NCBI RefSeq assembly: GCF_905163445.1
Contig: NC_053187.1
Span: forward strand, 5,146,001 to 5,210,000
Direction: 5' to 3'
Source: Pararge aegeria
Taxonomy: Eukaryota; Arthropoda; Insecta; Lepidoptera; Nymphalidae
DNA: 64,000 nt
The notes below the pieces were generated by a model that did no database searches, had not been told where the DNA came from, and was given only the letters and a program-made list of their open reading frames with translations. Both the position numbers and the translations under genes were made by a program. Of this stretch, positions 47,690-57,875 are shown in pieces. The first letter of the stretch is position 1. Every line of letters starts with the position of its first letter.

Positions 47690-48242
47690 ATGTGATAATT
47701 TGAATTTGTTGAATTAAACAATAAATAATATCTAACCTCTTTTAACGTCTACTCATAGCGTAAAGTAGATACAGGATACACTGACTTGTAAAAGTGCTCA
47801 CTCATCGCCCGTCCGAGTAAGTAAGTATTGGATAATCTCATTCGGACGCTCAGACTAACCGGCTTAAAGGATCGACTTTCACATTAGGAGGGTTTAATGA
47901 TGTGTTGGATTCCCAAGTAAATAGAAAATGTTACCGAACTCAGTTCAGTTGTGAGATAAAAGCATTAGTTTAACTATACATATAGGTAGCTAACAGATAT
48001 ATTGGTACACTTACTATTACAAAACATACATATATATTATTATCTATCTTAACCTACTAATAATAATACTGAAGAGTTAGTTTTTGTGTTTGTTTCATCA
48101 AGATATGACTATAGAACTACCATTCAGAATTGAAAATCTTTCTTGTCACGCTTTGAGCCGAGAAAACGAAGTAACAGTTTAATAGGGCCACACAATGCGG
48201 TGGGTTGGGGTATATTGTGATGAATAGCTACTAAGTGATAAT
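47690..48242. other. No recognisable feature
   Basis: Only 48058-48100 hints at family G (ACTGAAGAGTTAGTTTTTGT). Confidence 0.35.
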
Positions 48243-48480
48243 TAAATAATAAATATACTAGGACAATACACACACAGCCCCAAAGATAAGATAAGATAAG
48301 ATGACTGATGAATATTTTTATGAATAATATACATAAATACTTAGAAAATACATATAAACACCCAGACACTGAAAAACACTTATGCTCATCACACAAACAT
48401 TTTCCAGCTGTGGGAATCGAACCCACGGCCTTGGACTCAGAAAGCAGGGTCGCTGCCAACTGCGCCAGTCGGCCGTCATC
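48243..48480 (-). repeat. SINE family S1 with AGATA expansion
   Basis: A typical S1 copy in which the segment after GCCCCAAAG is replaced by four AGATA-type units at 48286-48303. Confidence 0.8.
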
Positions 48481-48654
48481 GCTGGTCTGTCATCGTCGTC
48501 GCTGGGTCGCTCGTCCATTTTAGACTTAACGATAATTTATTCTAAGACATAGGAAAACAATAAACCGTATTTAATAGCGTGCTGGAACCTGCGGTTATTT
48601 TCTCCTTTCCATTAAAGTTTTGCCCAATAAGATGGTACTTGGATAGAGCTAGGC

Positions 48655-48750
48655 TTGGAGTATCGTTTAGTGATCAAATCAGGAATATGAAGATCTTAGA
48701 ATAACCAGAGCTAAAGTGACAACGGGCGGGACACATAGCTCAGAGAACCG
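48655..48750 (+). pseudogene. LINE L3 ORF2 fragment
   Basis: GATCAAATCAGGAATATGAA (DQIRNMK) and CGGGCGGGACACATAGCTCA (RAGHIAQRTD), with a stop between. Confidence 0.6.
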
Positions 48751-48879
48751 ATGTCGATACTAAACAAACTTTTCATTTGGACACCCATATAGAGGGTCTT
48801 GTGAAAAATATTTTTGTTCCGGCGGCAATGACCACCGATTTTCATCAAACCTAGCTTAGAACTAGTGTTGCCCAAATTC

Positions 48880-49035
48880 AGTCTTGGTCTTGCAGTCTTG
48901 GTCTTGTTCTTGCGTTTTTGCAAGACCAAGACCAAGAACAAGACCGCGTATTTTTAGCAAGACCAAGACCAAGACTGACCGTGCAAGACTTGAGCAAGAA
49001 CAAGACATAGCCTGCAAGACTCTTGCGTCTTGCAG
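48880..49035. repeat. Left subterminal AAGACC/GGTCTT array of the hAT element
   Basis: The block begins with GTCTTGGTCTTG copies. It then switches strand to CAAGACCAAGACC copies, separated by short unrelated spacers. Clustered short motifs next to the ends are typical hAT transposase-binding arrays. Confidence 0.8.
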
Positions 49036-49737
49036 CTAGGACTTAGCGCTATTTCACGGAGTAGTTAGGTGTAACAGTTCGGTGTATAGGTAGGTAAGTA
49101 CGCTTAGGAATTCTATGAGACGCAAAAAACTATATCAAAGAATATGAAAAACTGGACCTATGCGCATTACGACTAATACCATAAACATAGCGAATAAAAA
49201 AATATCTATTAAATCAAACTGAGTGCATGAATAGTTATGTTTTAACCATCGGCACTTTGATAATGCGGCATCAAAGGTTTTGTACTTACTTCTCAAAGAA
49301 ATTTGCCGCTTTTCGGAAGTACATGGTTATGATACACGCGCCGGCGGCTTCTTTTGAAATCTAAAACAATCGTTGCCGCCGCGCCGAAATCATAACATTT
49401 GACACTATTCATGCAAAATAATTTCGAATTTTAAGAGTACCTACAGGTGTTCCAAAGAATAAATAAGTTTCAGAGTGCTTAGAATGAAAATGAATACATT
49501 ATACTGATCACGCAAGTAGTATTATGATTAGGATAAAATGGTGAGGATAGGTAGTAGATGTCATAATAATTCATTCTAGTAAGTAATTATAATATTGATT
49601 ACTTATATGGTTTTAAACTAATTACTTAGGTACTATTATTGTACATTTAGTCATTATATTTCTTAAGTTTTTACAAGAAAAAATAGCAAAAAAGTGTTCG
49701 AATATCTCTGAGAGAGATGATGAGAGTAAGTATTTAC

Positions 49738-49876
49738 TAGCTGTGCCCGCGACTTCGTCCACGAGGAATAGTAACTTTGGAGGTATAGTAACGTTCAGGA
49801 TTTATTTATTTATTTTAAAACTTCTGTCATCAAACATACAAACGAACTCTTCAGCTTTATAATATTAGTATAGATG
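49738..49876 (+). repeat. Nested relic of dispersed repeat G inside the hAT element
   Basis: It starts CTAGCTGTGCCCGCGACTTC and ends TTTATAATATTAGTATAG, the two hallmarks of repeat family G elsewhere in this window (46743-47205, 21901-22095). The middle is deleted. Confidence 0.65.
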
Positions 49877-50082
49877 CACGCCAAAACATTCACTTATATG
49901 TAAAGAATAGTGATTGGCACTAATTCTTTACATATATTTTATTCACGGGTCGCGTCTGTACAAGTAGGTAATATTTAGTGTGTGTTTGTACGCCGCACGC
50001 GGCATCGTTCGATTTGCGGCGGCATCCTTTTCATAGAGCCGGCACGTGGCGAGGCGGCGCGGTAAAAAGCAAGGAAACGTAC

Positions 50083-50115
50083 TATAAATGAAGGAATTAT
50101 TTTAATTCCAGTCAT
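50083..50115 (+). promoter_or_regulatory. Putative core promoter of the hAT gene (TATA plus initiator)
   Basis: TATAAAT at 50083-50089 is followed by CCAGTCA, close to the arthropod initiator TCAGT, with the likely +1 A near 50110. That is about 27 bp downstream of the TATA start, the normal spacing. It lies about 100 bp before the start codon and just after a short GC-rich stretch (49980-50065). Confidence 0.4.
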
Positions 50116-50206
50116 TTCCAATTGAGCTGTGCTTCGATTCTAACTTAATAATTGTTTTTACTAATTCTCGTTGTTTTCTAAAAACGTATCACGTGTACAA
50201 TTTAAT

Positions 50207-51547
50207 ATGAGTGACGAAGATTCAAATTATTCTAGTCCGAGTAACGAGAGTTTGAGTCACAGATCTAAAAGACCCAAAAGAAAATTTGAGGAGTTTTTCG
50301 AAATAATTCATGCATCCCAAACTGCCTTGTGTAAATTGTGCCAACATAAAAAGATTGAAATAAAAATGAAAAACAGAAACACTTCAGGCTTAAGGAAACA
50401 TCTAATGTCTTTCCACAAAAAGGAATCAGAAATATTTCTTCCTGTTAAACCAAAATTAAGTGGAGATATCACAAGCTTTTTAGTAACCGCTGGAAGAAGT
50501 GGACAGGTAAGAATATTTTTTTAACAGTTAAAAGAATTTTAACTCCGCGTAGCTATTCATGCGATACTTTCAAAAACGCCATTAACTTACGTAAGTATTT
50601 TTGAGTTAGTGGTGTTTTCATCTAGGGGTGCGACATATTAAGTATGTAATTATCGTCTTAAATATTTTTTATAAACACCCATATTTTCATTTAATCGGCC
50701 AGTAACAACTAAGTACTTTATTTTGGTAAATTACAGTACAGTGCAACCTTAATATAACAAATATCAATTTAACGATTTTCTCGATTTAACAATAACAAAC
50801 CTCCTCCTCTTATACGCTCAAACCTAGTATGTTTTAAATAATAACACAAGATTTATTGTTTTGTTTCAGTCGGAAAACAGCAGTGACAACATCACGACAG
50901 CTACAGTTGATTGGGTGGTGAAAAAATATCTTCCCTTCTCATTTTTCGATGACGAAGCTACACAAGTATATTTTCAAAATGACAAAATGCTTAAACATTA
51001 CAAGAAGAGCAACTGGATTTATTGTACTTCTTTAATTTTAAACCCAAGGCATAAGGCTCAGACTTTTGACCTGACAATGTGGGGGAAGCAACTTAAAACA
51101 GAAAGTCTGCGCAAGTTCAATGAACTTTATGAAGAATATAAAAGTCTACACTCACTGAACAAATCTCTGGAATTACCAGAAAAAGACAATAAAGTATGTG
51201 ATGAAGATGAAGACGTAATAGACTTTGATAAACTCTATGAATGTCCCTCGACGTCATCTGGATCTTGTCTTCAAGGCTTAGTGATAGACGAGTTGGAGGA
51301 GTACCTGAGAAAACCAAGAACTGCCAGCTCGGAAGACATTTTAGATTGGTGGAGGACGCATGAGACAGAGTATACGATTTTATCGAAAATGGCCCGTGAT
51401 TTTCTCTCAATACCTGCAACTTCAGTACCTGCTGAGAGGTTATTTTCTAAAGCATCATTAGTAATTAGAAAACATAGAAATAGGTTAAGTGATGAGTCAG
51501 CCAGATGGTTACTTTGTATTAATTCTTGGTCAAAAGAATTGATATAA
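50207..51547 (+). CDS. hAT transposase-like protein, two exons, catalytic core missing
   Basis: Exon 1 is 50207-50506 and exon 2 is 50870-51547, joined in phase 0, giving 325 residues. The start is the first ATG of the frame. Residues 19-26 are a basic patch (RSKRPKRK), a likely nuclear signal. Residues 42-70 form a BED-type zinc finger with C42, C45, H65 and H70 (C-x2-C-x19-H-x4-H), the usual DNA-binding head of hAT transposases. Residues from about 240 to the end carry the hAT C-terminal dimerisation region, with DILDWWRTHE, then DFLSIPATSVPAERLFSKA, then a leucine-rich end. Family members are usually 500-700 residues. After DWVVKKYLPFSFFDDEATQV the sequence passes directly to a segment resembling the region just before the C-terminal domain (SLILNPRHKA). 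The RNase H-like catalytic part is thus absent, with no frameshift. Expected behaviour is end binding and dimerisation without cutting. Assignment to hAT is firm; lack of activity is inferred. Confidence 0.88.
50507..50869 (+). other. Intron of the hAT transposase-like gene
   Basis: The donor is CAG|GTAAGA after the codon for residue 100. The acceptor is TTGTTTTGTTTCAG|TC, with a good pyrimidine tract. The intron is 363 bp, AT-rich, has in-frame stops and is phase 0, so removal joins the zinc-finger exon to the C-terminal exon in frame. Confidence 0.8.
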
Positions 51548-51604
51548 AGTATCATAACCTAATGATAAAGCTGTTGATTTGTGTTGTATTTTATTTTTTA
51601 TTCA

Positions 51605-51610
51605 AATAAA
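51605..51610 (+). terminator. Polyadenylation signal AATAAA of the hAT gene
   Basis: AATAAA lies about 58 bp after the stop codon in AT-rich sequence, inside the transposon and before its right subterminal array. Confidence 0.55.
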
Positions 51611-51974
51611 TGATAAATCGTAAAACTCTTTTATTAAATTTCTTATAAGTTGAGGGTTCAATCTCTTTCTAGACAGATAAGTATTGTTCTTTAAAATACA
51701 GTCAAGTTATTGTAATTAATTTGTTTTTTTACATGTTTTAGCAAATGTAAGCTTATAAATCATAAATGTTTATTAAGAAACAGTTACTTCCATGGAAAAC
51801 GACATATAGGTCAGTTGATTTTCGAATTTCTTATCAAATCTTCAGTTATTTATTAATCTGCTTGATCTTTACTATGGCTATGTTAATTCAAGCTCACAAT
51901 GTTCCAATTCTAATACGTTTTTCTAAGATTTAAAGTAAACTTTAATAAATAGTAATAGACTAATAGGTAATTGC

Positions 51975-52115
51975 AAGACTTGCAAGACTCTTGCTGCAAG
52001 ACCAAGACCAAGACCAAGACTGGGAGCGCAAGACCAAGACCAAGACCAAGACCAGGTGTATTGGCGCAAGACCAAGACCAAGACTGGCTAAGTCTCGTCT
52101 TGTTCTTGCATTAGG
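51975..52115. repeat. Right subterminal AAGACC array of the hAT element
   Basis: Three blocks carry 4, 4 and 3 perfect or near-perfect AAGACC units, divided by GGGAGCG and GTGTATTGG spacers. A single opposite-strand GTCTTGTTCTTGC lies next to the terminal inverted repeat. The motif matches the left end. Confidence 0.85.
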
Positions 52116-52508
52116 GCAACACTACTTAGAACACTCTCGAGTAGTTCACCTTTGATACCTAAAACAACAATATCAAAATAGGTTAATGCTTCGGCGCTCC
52201 GATGTGTCACACACTTGTAACAGGCTTATTAAATGCCAGTAAATAGTGTAACTGAAACTCAATCCTAACTAAAAAAGGGCCTATTCAAAGCAAAGGATAA
52301 TCTGCCTTTCTAGACGTCCGGGCTATAGGATTACACTCGGCTAAGCAAACGATAGCATACGGAACGGGAATCTTTTGAAGTGTATAATTACTTAAAAGCG
52401 TGAAGCAAGATTAGCTTTCAAACACGAATACAGTAAGTTTTTTTTTTAAATCTATATTTATTTTCATTTGTTCGTCCGCGTTTATTACTGTATTTTTTAT
52501 GATATGAA

Positions 52509-52751
52509 GATACGGTTATAGCCCAGTGGGTAGGACTTTCACTTCATTTTCGGATGTCAAGATGCTTTAACGTTGAAGAACAACATCGAGAGAAAGCCCG
52601 CATGCCGGAGAGTTCTTCATAATGTTCTCAAAGGTGTGTGGAGTCCACCAATTTAGATTGGGCCAGCGTGGTGGACTACGGCCTAAACCCTTCTCATTGT
52701 GGGAGGAGACCCGTGTCCTGTAGTGCGCCGGTCATATACGATGATGATAAT
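52509..52751 (+). repeat. SINE family S3, near full length
   Basis: A box in TATAGCCCAGTGGGTAGGAC; the B box is lost to a short deletion. The body and the GGGAGGAGACCCGTGTCCTG end are present. Confidence 0.8.
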
Positions 52752-52862
52752 GGGGATCGTCCGTTCTTTCAACTAACCGTAAACCAAATATCAAGTTGAT
52801 TGGTTGCTAGTTAGGAAATGAAGGATCAAACAAACAAACTGCATTTATAATATTATGGATTT
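52752..52862 (+). repeat. Dispersed repeat family G, 3' end
   Basis: ATATCAAGTTGATTGGTTGC, then CAAACAAACAAACTGCATTT and ATAATATTATGGAT. Confidence 0.65.
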
Positions 52863-53322
52863 TATGAAGCCAGAAATCAAAAGAATTTTTGGGTGTATCA
52901 ATGAACAATTTCCTGATATAATTCGTTTTAAAGCTTGTTTTTCTTGGCATTATTAAACAAAATCCTTAACTCGCTTAAAATGATCAGACGCAGTTAATAA
53001 CATGTTGATTACCGAGTGAAGACGTGCCCGGAACTGTTCTCACGTATCATTGGAAAAAAACTGCCAAGTGTGAGTCAGTCACGTGTACCCAGGGTTCCGT
53101 ATCTTGCCAAGAAATATTTTATAACACTTCACTACACGACAATATATAATAAGTTTTTATAATATAGCTTATAAATTATAAAAACGTTTCTAAATCACTT
53201 TTTTCCGCCATCTACGAGTATAATACTTTTTATGCTTATGACATCTATATGCTTACGACAACCCTAAAAACTTTTTATAATTTGGCAACCCATTTCTATG
53301 GTTCCTTTTTACCATCGAACCG

Positions 53323-53575
53323 CGAGACACCGCTTGTGGTTGATATACCGCGGACGCGTACGAAGCTCTTTGCATCTTCGTATCTAATTCGCACCGCAAG
53401 AACCTGGAATGCCCTTCCAGCTTCCATTTTTCCCAGTACCTACCTACAATATGAGTACCTTCAAATCAAGAGTGAATAGGCATCTTCTAGGCAAGCACGC
53501 TCCACTTTAGGCTGCATCATCACTTACCATCTGGTGTGATTGCAGTCAAGCGCTCGTCTATAAACATAAAAAAAA
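53323..53575 (+). pseudogene. LINE L2 ORF2 C-terminus with 3' tail
   Basis: The frame has VDIPRTRTKLFASSYLIRTA, then RTWNALPASIFPS, and shifts after a short TACC-type duplication. The tail GGCTGCATCATCACTTACCA, TGATTGCAGTCAAGCGCTCG and a final A tract are shared with SINE S2. Confidence 0.8.
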
Positions 53576-54479
53576 ATGGTTTCTTATTTGAAGCCGCCGA
53601 AATCCGTCTAAATAAGATTAACTAGTGTCCAATTAATGATTTTGACATAACAACCGGCAGACTCACAGGATACAATTACGGGGGTTTTCGTCTTTTTCCA
53701 TTTGGCTAAGCAATCCTAAAGAAAGAAAACCATTATTAATAATTGGTTAAAATAATCTTAATAAACAGTTATTAAAGACCTCCCTTGTATTTCATTGCCC
53801 GAATTTTTAAACTCATATTAAAAAGTAACTAACTGATGCCTGCATCTTCGTCCGCATAAAATATTTAATTTCTCGATGACAGTCTTCATCATTTACTACT
53901 AACTACTCTAACACTGCGTCTATTAAAACTAGTCTATGCCAGTATTTGCTATTTTTCTCCGTCGCCAGGTAAAATTTTACAAAATATATACATGCATAAT
54001 ATATGTCTAAAAATAAAAGATCCCGTGACAAGATCATATTAAAATAATAAAACGAAAAAAGTAATAACAATCGTTAATAGATCTTTTTAGATTTGAGAGA
54101 GTTCAACAAAGGCGTTCCAAGTTTTTGGCTAAAGCCTCAAAAATCTAACGATTTCTATGGGATCCCCTCATCAGATCCTGACTTGTTGATAATGGAACCA
54201 CGGGAGTATGCTTTTTCAAACGATCGAAGACTTTTCAAAATCGGTCCACACCAGTAAAATCCGTGAACAAACATGAATAAAATAAACCAGCGCTTGCAAT
54301 AAAACATACAGATTGCAAGTAACGATGAAGTATAAATTGCAGCGCAGCTACCGTTGCCAGAAGCCTTCCTTTTTGTACTGTTGATCGAGAGGTATGCAAT
54401 AACGCAAGAGGCTAACGGAACCGAAGGGCATTTGAGGCAATTGCGGTGCCTATTAAAACCGAGCAAGAAAAGCGCTTCA
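53576..54479. other. No gene accepted
   Basis: The 139-codon minus frame 54155-54574 overlaps a repeat-like stretch (GGATCCCCTCATCAGATCCT) and the hairpin at 54480. It shows no family signature. Confidence 0.4.
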
Positions 54480-54539
54480 CCATAATATATTTGGTATCCC
54501 AAAGATACAGTTATCTTTGGGATACCAAATATATTATGG
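54480..54539. repeat. Perfect 28-bp-arm hairpin, 4-base loop
   Basis: Arms 54480-54507 and 54512-54539 are exact complements around CAGT. Confidence 0.9.
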
Positions 54540-54939
54540 CGCAGACCCTTCCGATGCCTAATAAAAGATAGCACCTTTTCAAAAGAAAATCACAAATATA
54601 AGTATGTTGTTATTATATTTTGTTATCCAAAACTTATTATGACTTCGCTTACCAACTTAGTTATTAAAGCAGTTCGAAACAAACATCTTAAAACATAATT
54701 AAAAGCAAGCAAACAACAAAATAAACCGCATTTACTCGGTAAAGGAAACTCTTCTGAAATACAAACATTTGTACAGCAAAGACTAAATAAATCCATTTCT
54801 AAATTAAACACACTGAAGCCTCGGCGCAGTTTAAATCCAAGAAACCGGAAAATAAGCGCATTTGCTCCGTAAATCTGTTAGGTCGCTACAAGTAGTTGGC
54901 ACAGCGTTAACCTAGGATCAACTGTAGATGTAAGCACGA

Positions 54940-55560
54940 TTTAATTAAACCAGCTCCCGGGACCCTCGCCACCTTATTTGTGGCCTGAAGATAAGGTTAA
55001 AGATTTGTGTTCCCCTGTGTAACTTTTGCAATTCTAGACCTTGACAAAACGTTATAATAAAATCTCACTGTGCGTGTTTCCTTTTTAACCAACATGATTT
55101 TTATTAAAAGTTCCTTAGACCGGAATATAAGTTTAACGAATTAAATTACCTTTTTTAAATGTAGAAAAATAAGACCTTTTAACCTTCTATGCCAAAGTTG
55201 TTTTCTATCTAACCAGGATCCAAAAGTAATAGTTTATAAATTCACTTTATTTAATCACACAATCTCCCGGGATCCTGGTCAACTTATTTGTGGACTAAAC
55301 ATATTTAATGATTTTTGTTTCACTTCGTAATTATTAGGCGATTTAGAAGTTTGACAAATTAAATTTCTTTGCGTACTGACTTATTTTCAAGAAAGTTTAT
55401 AGAGTCGGGGTTATTTTATTGGATCGGTGACGGAATCCTGTCCACATTATTTGTGGCCTGAAGATAAAGTAAATTTTTTATGCTTTCTTGTGAAATGTTT
55501 TGCGATTCTTTACCAATAAAAAGCGTTCCAATAGAATGTTACTCTGAGTTTTCGATTCTT
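54940..55560 (+). repeat. Degenerate tandem array, unit about 155-163 bp
   Basis: GACCCTCGCCACCTTATTTG, GATCCTGGTCAACTTATTTG and AATCCTGTCCACATTATTTG at 54962, 55271 and 55434, each followed by TGG(C/A)CT(G/A)AA and then a TTTTGCGATT-like segment. The 310-bp first gap fits two units, the middle one decayed. Confidence 0.6.
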
Positions 55561-56514
55561 TCGTTATTTACTTATGTACTAATCTGTGAAAATTTAAATT
55601 TGATAATATGACCCAGTTACATGAATCTTGGTCACGACAGTTCTGCGGATATGCGGGACGTCAAGGTGAATGTCAGATTCTATTGGCCCTTTTTCTATCG
55701 CTCTGATTATTTTTGTAGGAATTTCGCGTAAGACCCATCGCGACTATCGCCATGGTAGATATTTATGCGCCACGTCACTAACTTCTAAATATACCTAAAT
55801 TATTTGTTGAATGGGGTTTAATCGCATGTCGACAAAACAAACTGGAGTATATTTTTTACACACTTATGTTTATTGTTTTTATTGCGTAATGAAGAAGGTC
55901 GCGTGCTATATGCTTCGCATGGGCAGCAGAGCATGGATTTACTCTTGCTTTCGGCTGTACCGTATATCAGTTGAACATTGTGCCATAACGAGGTTATTTA
56001 CATTATTCATACGGTAATTATTACACAAGTAAATTATCTCCGGCATGTTTACTATCTTAATTGTTTGCTAGCATTATGTTATATATAAATAATTGATCAT
56101 ACTTTTAAATATTTTTATTAGCTTCAAATTATCTACCACTATCACTAGCATAAAATCATCCATACTGCATGACTTGTCCCTACAGCTAACGTTCCCAATA
56201 ATAGATATGAACGTCTGACTCTTGGCCATCAATCTATGACAGCGTGATGTCACAGCGTAAAGCGTTGCGGTGACGTCAGAAGGCATTCTCACTTTACTGA
56301 CCAAGCATATATCACAGCGTGAGTTATACTTTCGTTGGGTATGTATAGTCATGATTGTTGCCACGGAATTTATAAATTAATAGCGAATTTTAAATATACA
56401 GCACAAGATTTGACGTTTTGAAAATCCCGCGGGAACTGTATGTGTATATCAGGCCGGAAAGTATCATGTCCGTCTTTTTTTTTAAATAATAATTTCCGAA
56501 ATTAGTTTATGGAT
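55560..56514. other. No recognisable gene
   Basis: A 96-codon minus frame at 56074-56364 has no signature. Confidence 0.4.
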
Positions 56515-56712
56515 CAGTGGAAAGCCAACGCGTATAAACAGAGCAAATTGCCGCGTTGGCTCTGTCAACCTGCGGCGTAGGTGTTAAGCCTCTTGTGCCT
56601 GTAATTACACCATCACGCCCTTCTGACCCCGAACACAGCAATGCTGCTTAGCGGCAGAAATAAGCATCGCGGTAGTACTTCCCCGGACGACAAATAGCTC
56701 TATTACTAAAGC
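56515..56712 (+). repeat. Dispersed repeat family E
   Basis: GCGTATAAACAGAGCAAATT, GGCGTAGGTGTTAAGCCTCT, GCAATGCTGCTTAGCGGCAG and AAATAAGCATCGCGGTAGTA. Confidence 0.7.
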
Positions 56713-57565
56713 AGTAGAACGTTAATAGTCATTATATTGGTTTGTGTGTATCGGAGTACATGTTTGTAATTGGAAGTCGTATATATAGACATTATTTGTG
56801 AACACTTCGCTAGCGCGATGCAGGATTTTTGTGGCGCCATCTAGTTCTGCAATGTGGAGACCGCTACATGTTCTTAATTTGTACCCCCTTATTACGTACG
56901 TAACGCATTGTTTTGACACCTGGACACATCTGAAACTGACCTATGACATCTGAACTGTGAAAAAACAATGTTAGACTATTTATTTATATATTCAATTACA
57001 ATGTCATATAGATTAAATTACATAATTAAATTATTATATTTATTTTCAAAAGAGAATGTCAATCTAATGTGTACATTTGAAATGGAACTCTGTGAGGGCG
57101 CTGTAAACAGATTGGTAGGCGGACTTATTATTGTCGTTATTAAATATTCTCATTTGGAAAGTCGTTTATTTTATAATAAGCTTTCTCCAGCAAGTAATGT
57201 TTTAAGGATTTGTAAATATGTTTATGCTTTCTTTTTCTTTTATTTGGTTTGGTTTGGGACGGTTCTGTGGACTTTTAATTTAGATGGCGCAATGTATCCT
57301 ACCGATGTCTTAGAGTTTTTCAAAATATTCAGGATTTTTGCTTACAAATTTGCATGTTTCTAGTATGTATATGATAATAATAATAATAACGTTTAATTCA
57401 GATAAAAATCCATAGCTACAACAATATCAATTATCTTATTTACTATATTCTAAACTAAAATTGTAGGGATAATTATATTAATAATATTTTATTTGCTTCT
57501 TTATTCGCATCTTGATATTTTAATTTTAGGTCTCGTATATGCAAGGGTCAATATTTCTAACGAAC
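56713..57565. other. No gene accepted
   Basis: The 131-codon plus frame 56968-57363 is AT-driven and hydrophobic. I see no family signature and no splice-linked neighbours. Confidence 0.4.
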
Positions 57566-57573
57566 TAAATGTA

Positions 57574-57639
57574 CAGAAATCTTCCAGTTACAGTTTTATT
57601 ATAAGTATAGATAATAAAACTGTAACTGTAAGATTTCTG
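57574..57639. repeat. 28-bp-arm hairpin with one mismatch, 10-base loop
   Basis: The left arm equals the end of the repeat at 1740-2038. The right arm is its inverted copy with a single G/T change. Confidence 0.85.
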
Positions 57640-57875
57640 GAGATAAGTATAGATGTGGTGATTTTTTCCTTTAACACAGTAGTTATTACCACTTATAAAT
57701 GGTTCAACGTTTTATGTAATTGATCGGAGAACAAACGCAGCGAGTGCGACTGATTGATTGCATCGTCCGGGTGACAATTTGACAGCGAAATCAATCAAAG
57801 CACCACCGTGCAGAGTTTTTTTCTGACTGTCTCTATTATCTATGGAAAAAGTCATTAAATTAATGCAAACAAGAA

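Larger units (their letters stand above)
48863..52124 (+). mobile_element. Complete hAT-superfamily DNA transposon with internally deleted transposase gene
   Basis: The ends are 11-bp perfect terminal inverted repeats, TAGTGTTGCCC on the left and GGGCAACACTA on the right. They are flanked by identical 8-bp direct repeats CTTAGAAC (48855-48862 and 52125-52132). An 8-bp duplication is the hallmark of hAT elements, and this one fits the nTnnnnAn pattern known for the Ac-like branch. Inside each end lie dense AAGACC/GGTCTT arrays, and a two-exon transposase-like gene lies in the middle of the right half. The element is 3262 bp. The left half is mostly non-coding and holds a nested repeat relic at about 49738-49876. 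The perfect duplication and intact ends suggest a fairly recent insertion. Confidence 0.93.

Noticed and set aside
54155..54574. 139-codon minus-strand open frame
   Set aside because: Crosses the perfect hairpin and a repeat-like stretch, with no family signature and no splice or promoter support.
56968..57363. 131-codon plus-strand open frame with hydrophobic stretches
   Set aside because: Hydrophobic content follows from AT-rich codons (Phe, Ile, Tyr, Leu). No recognisable domain.
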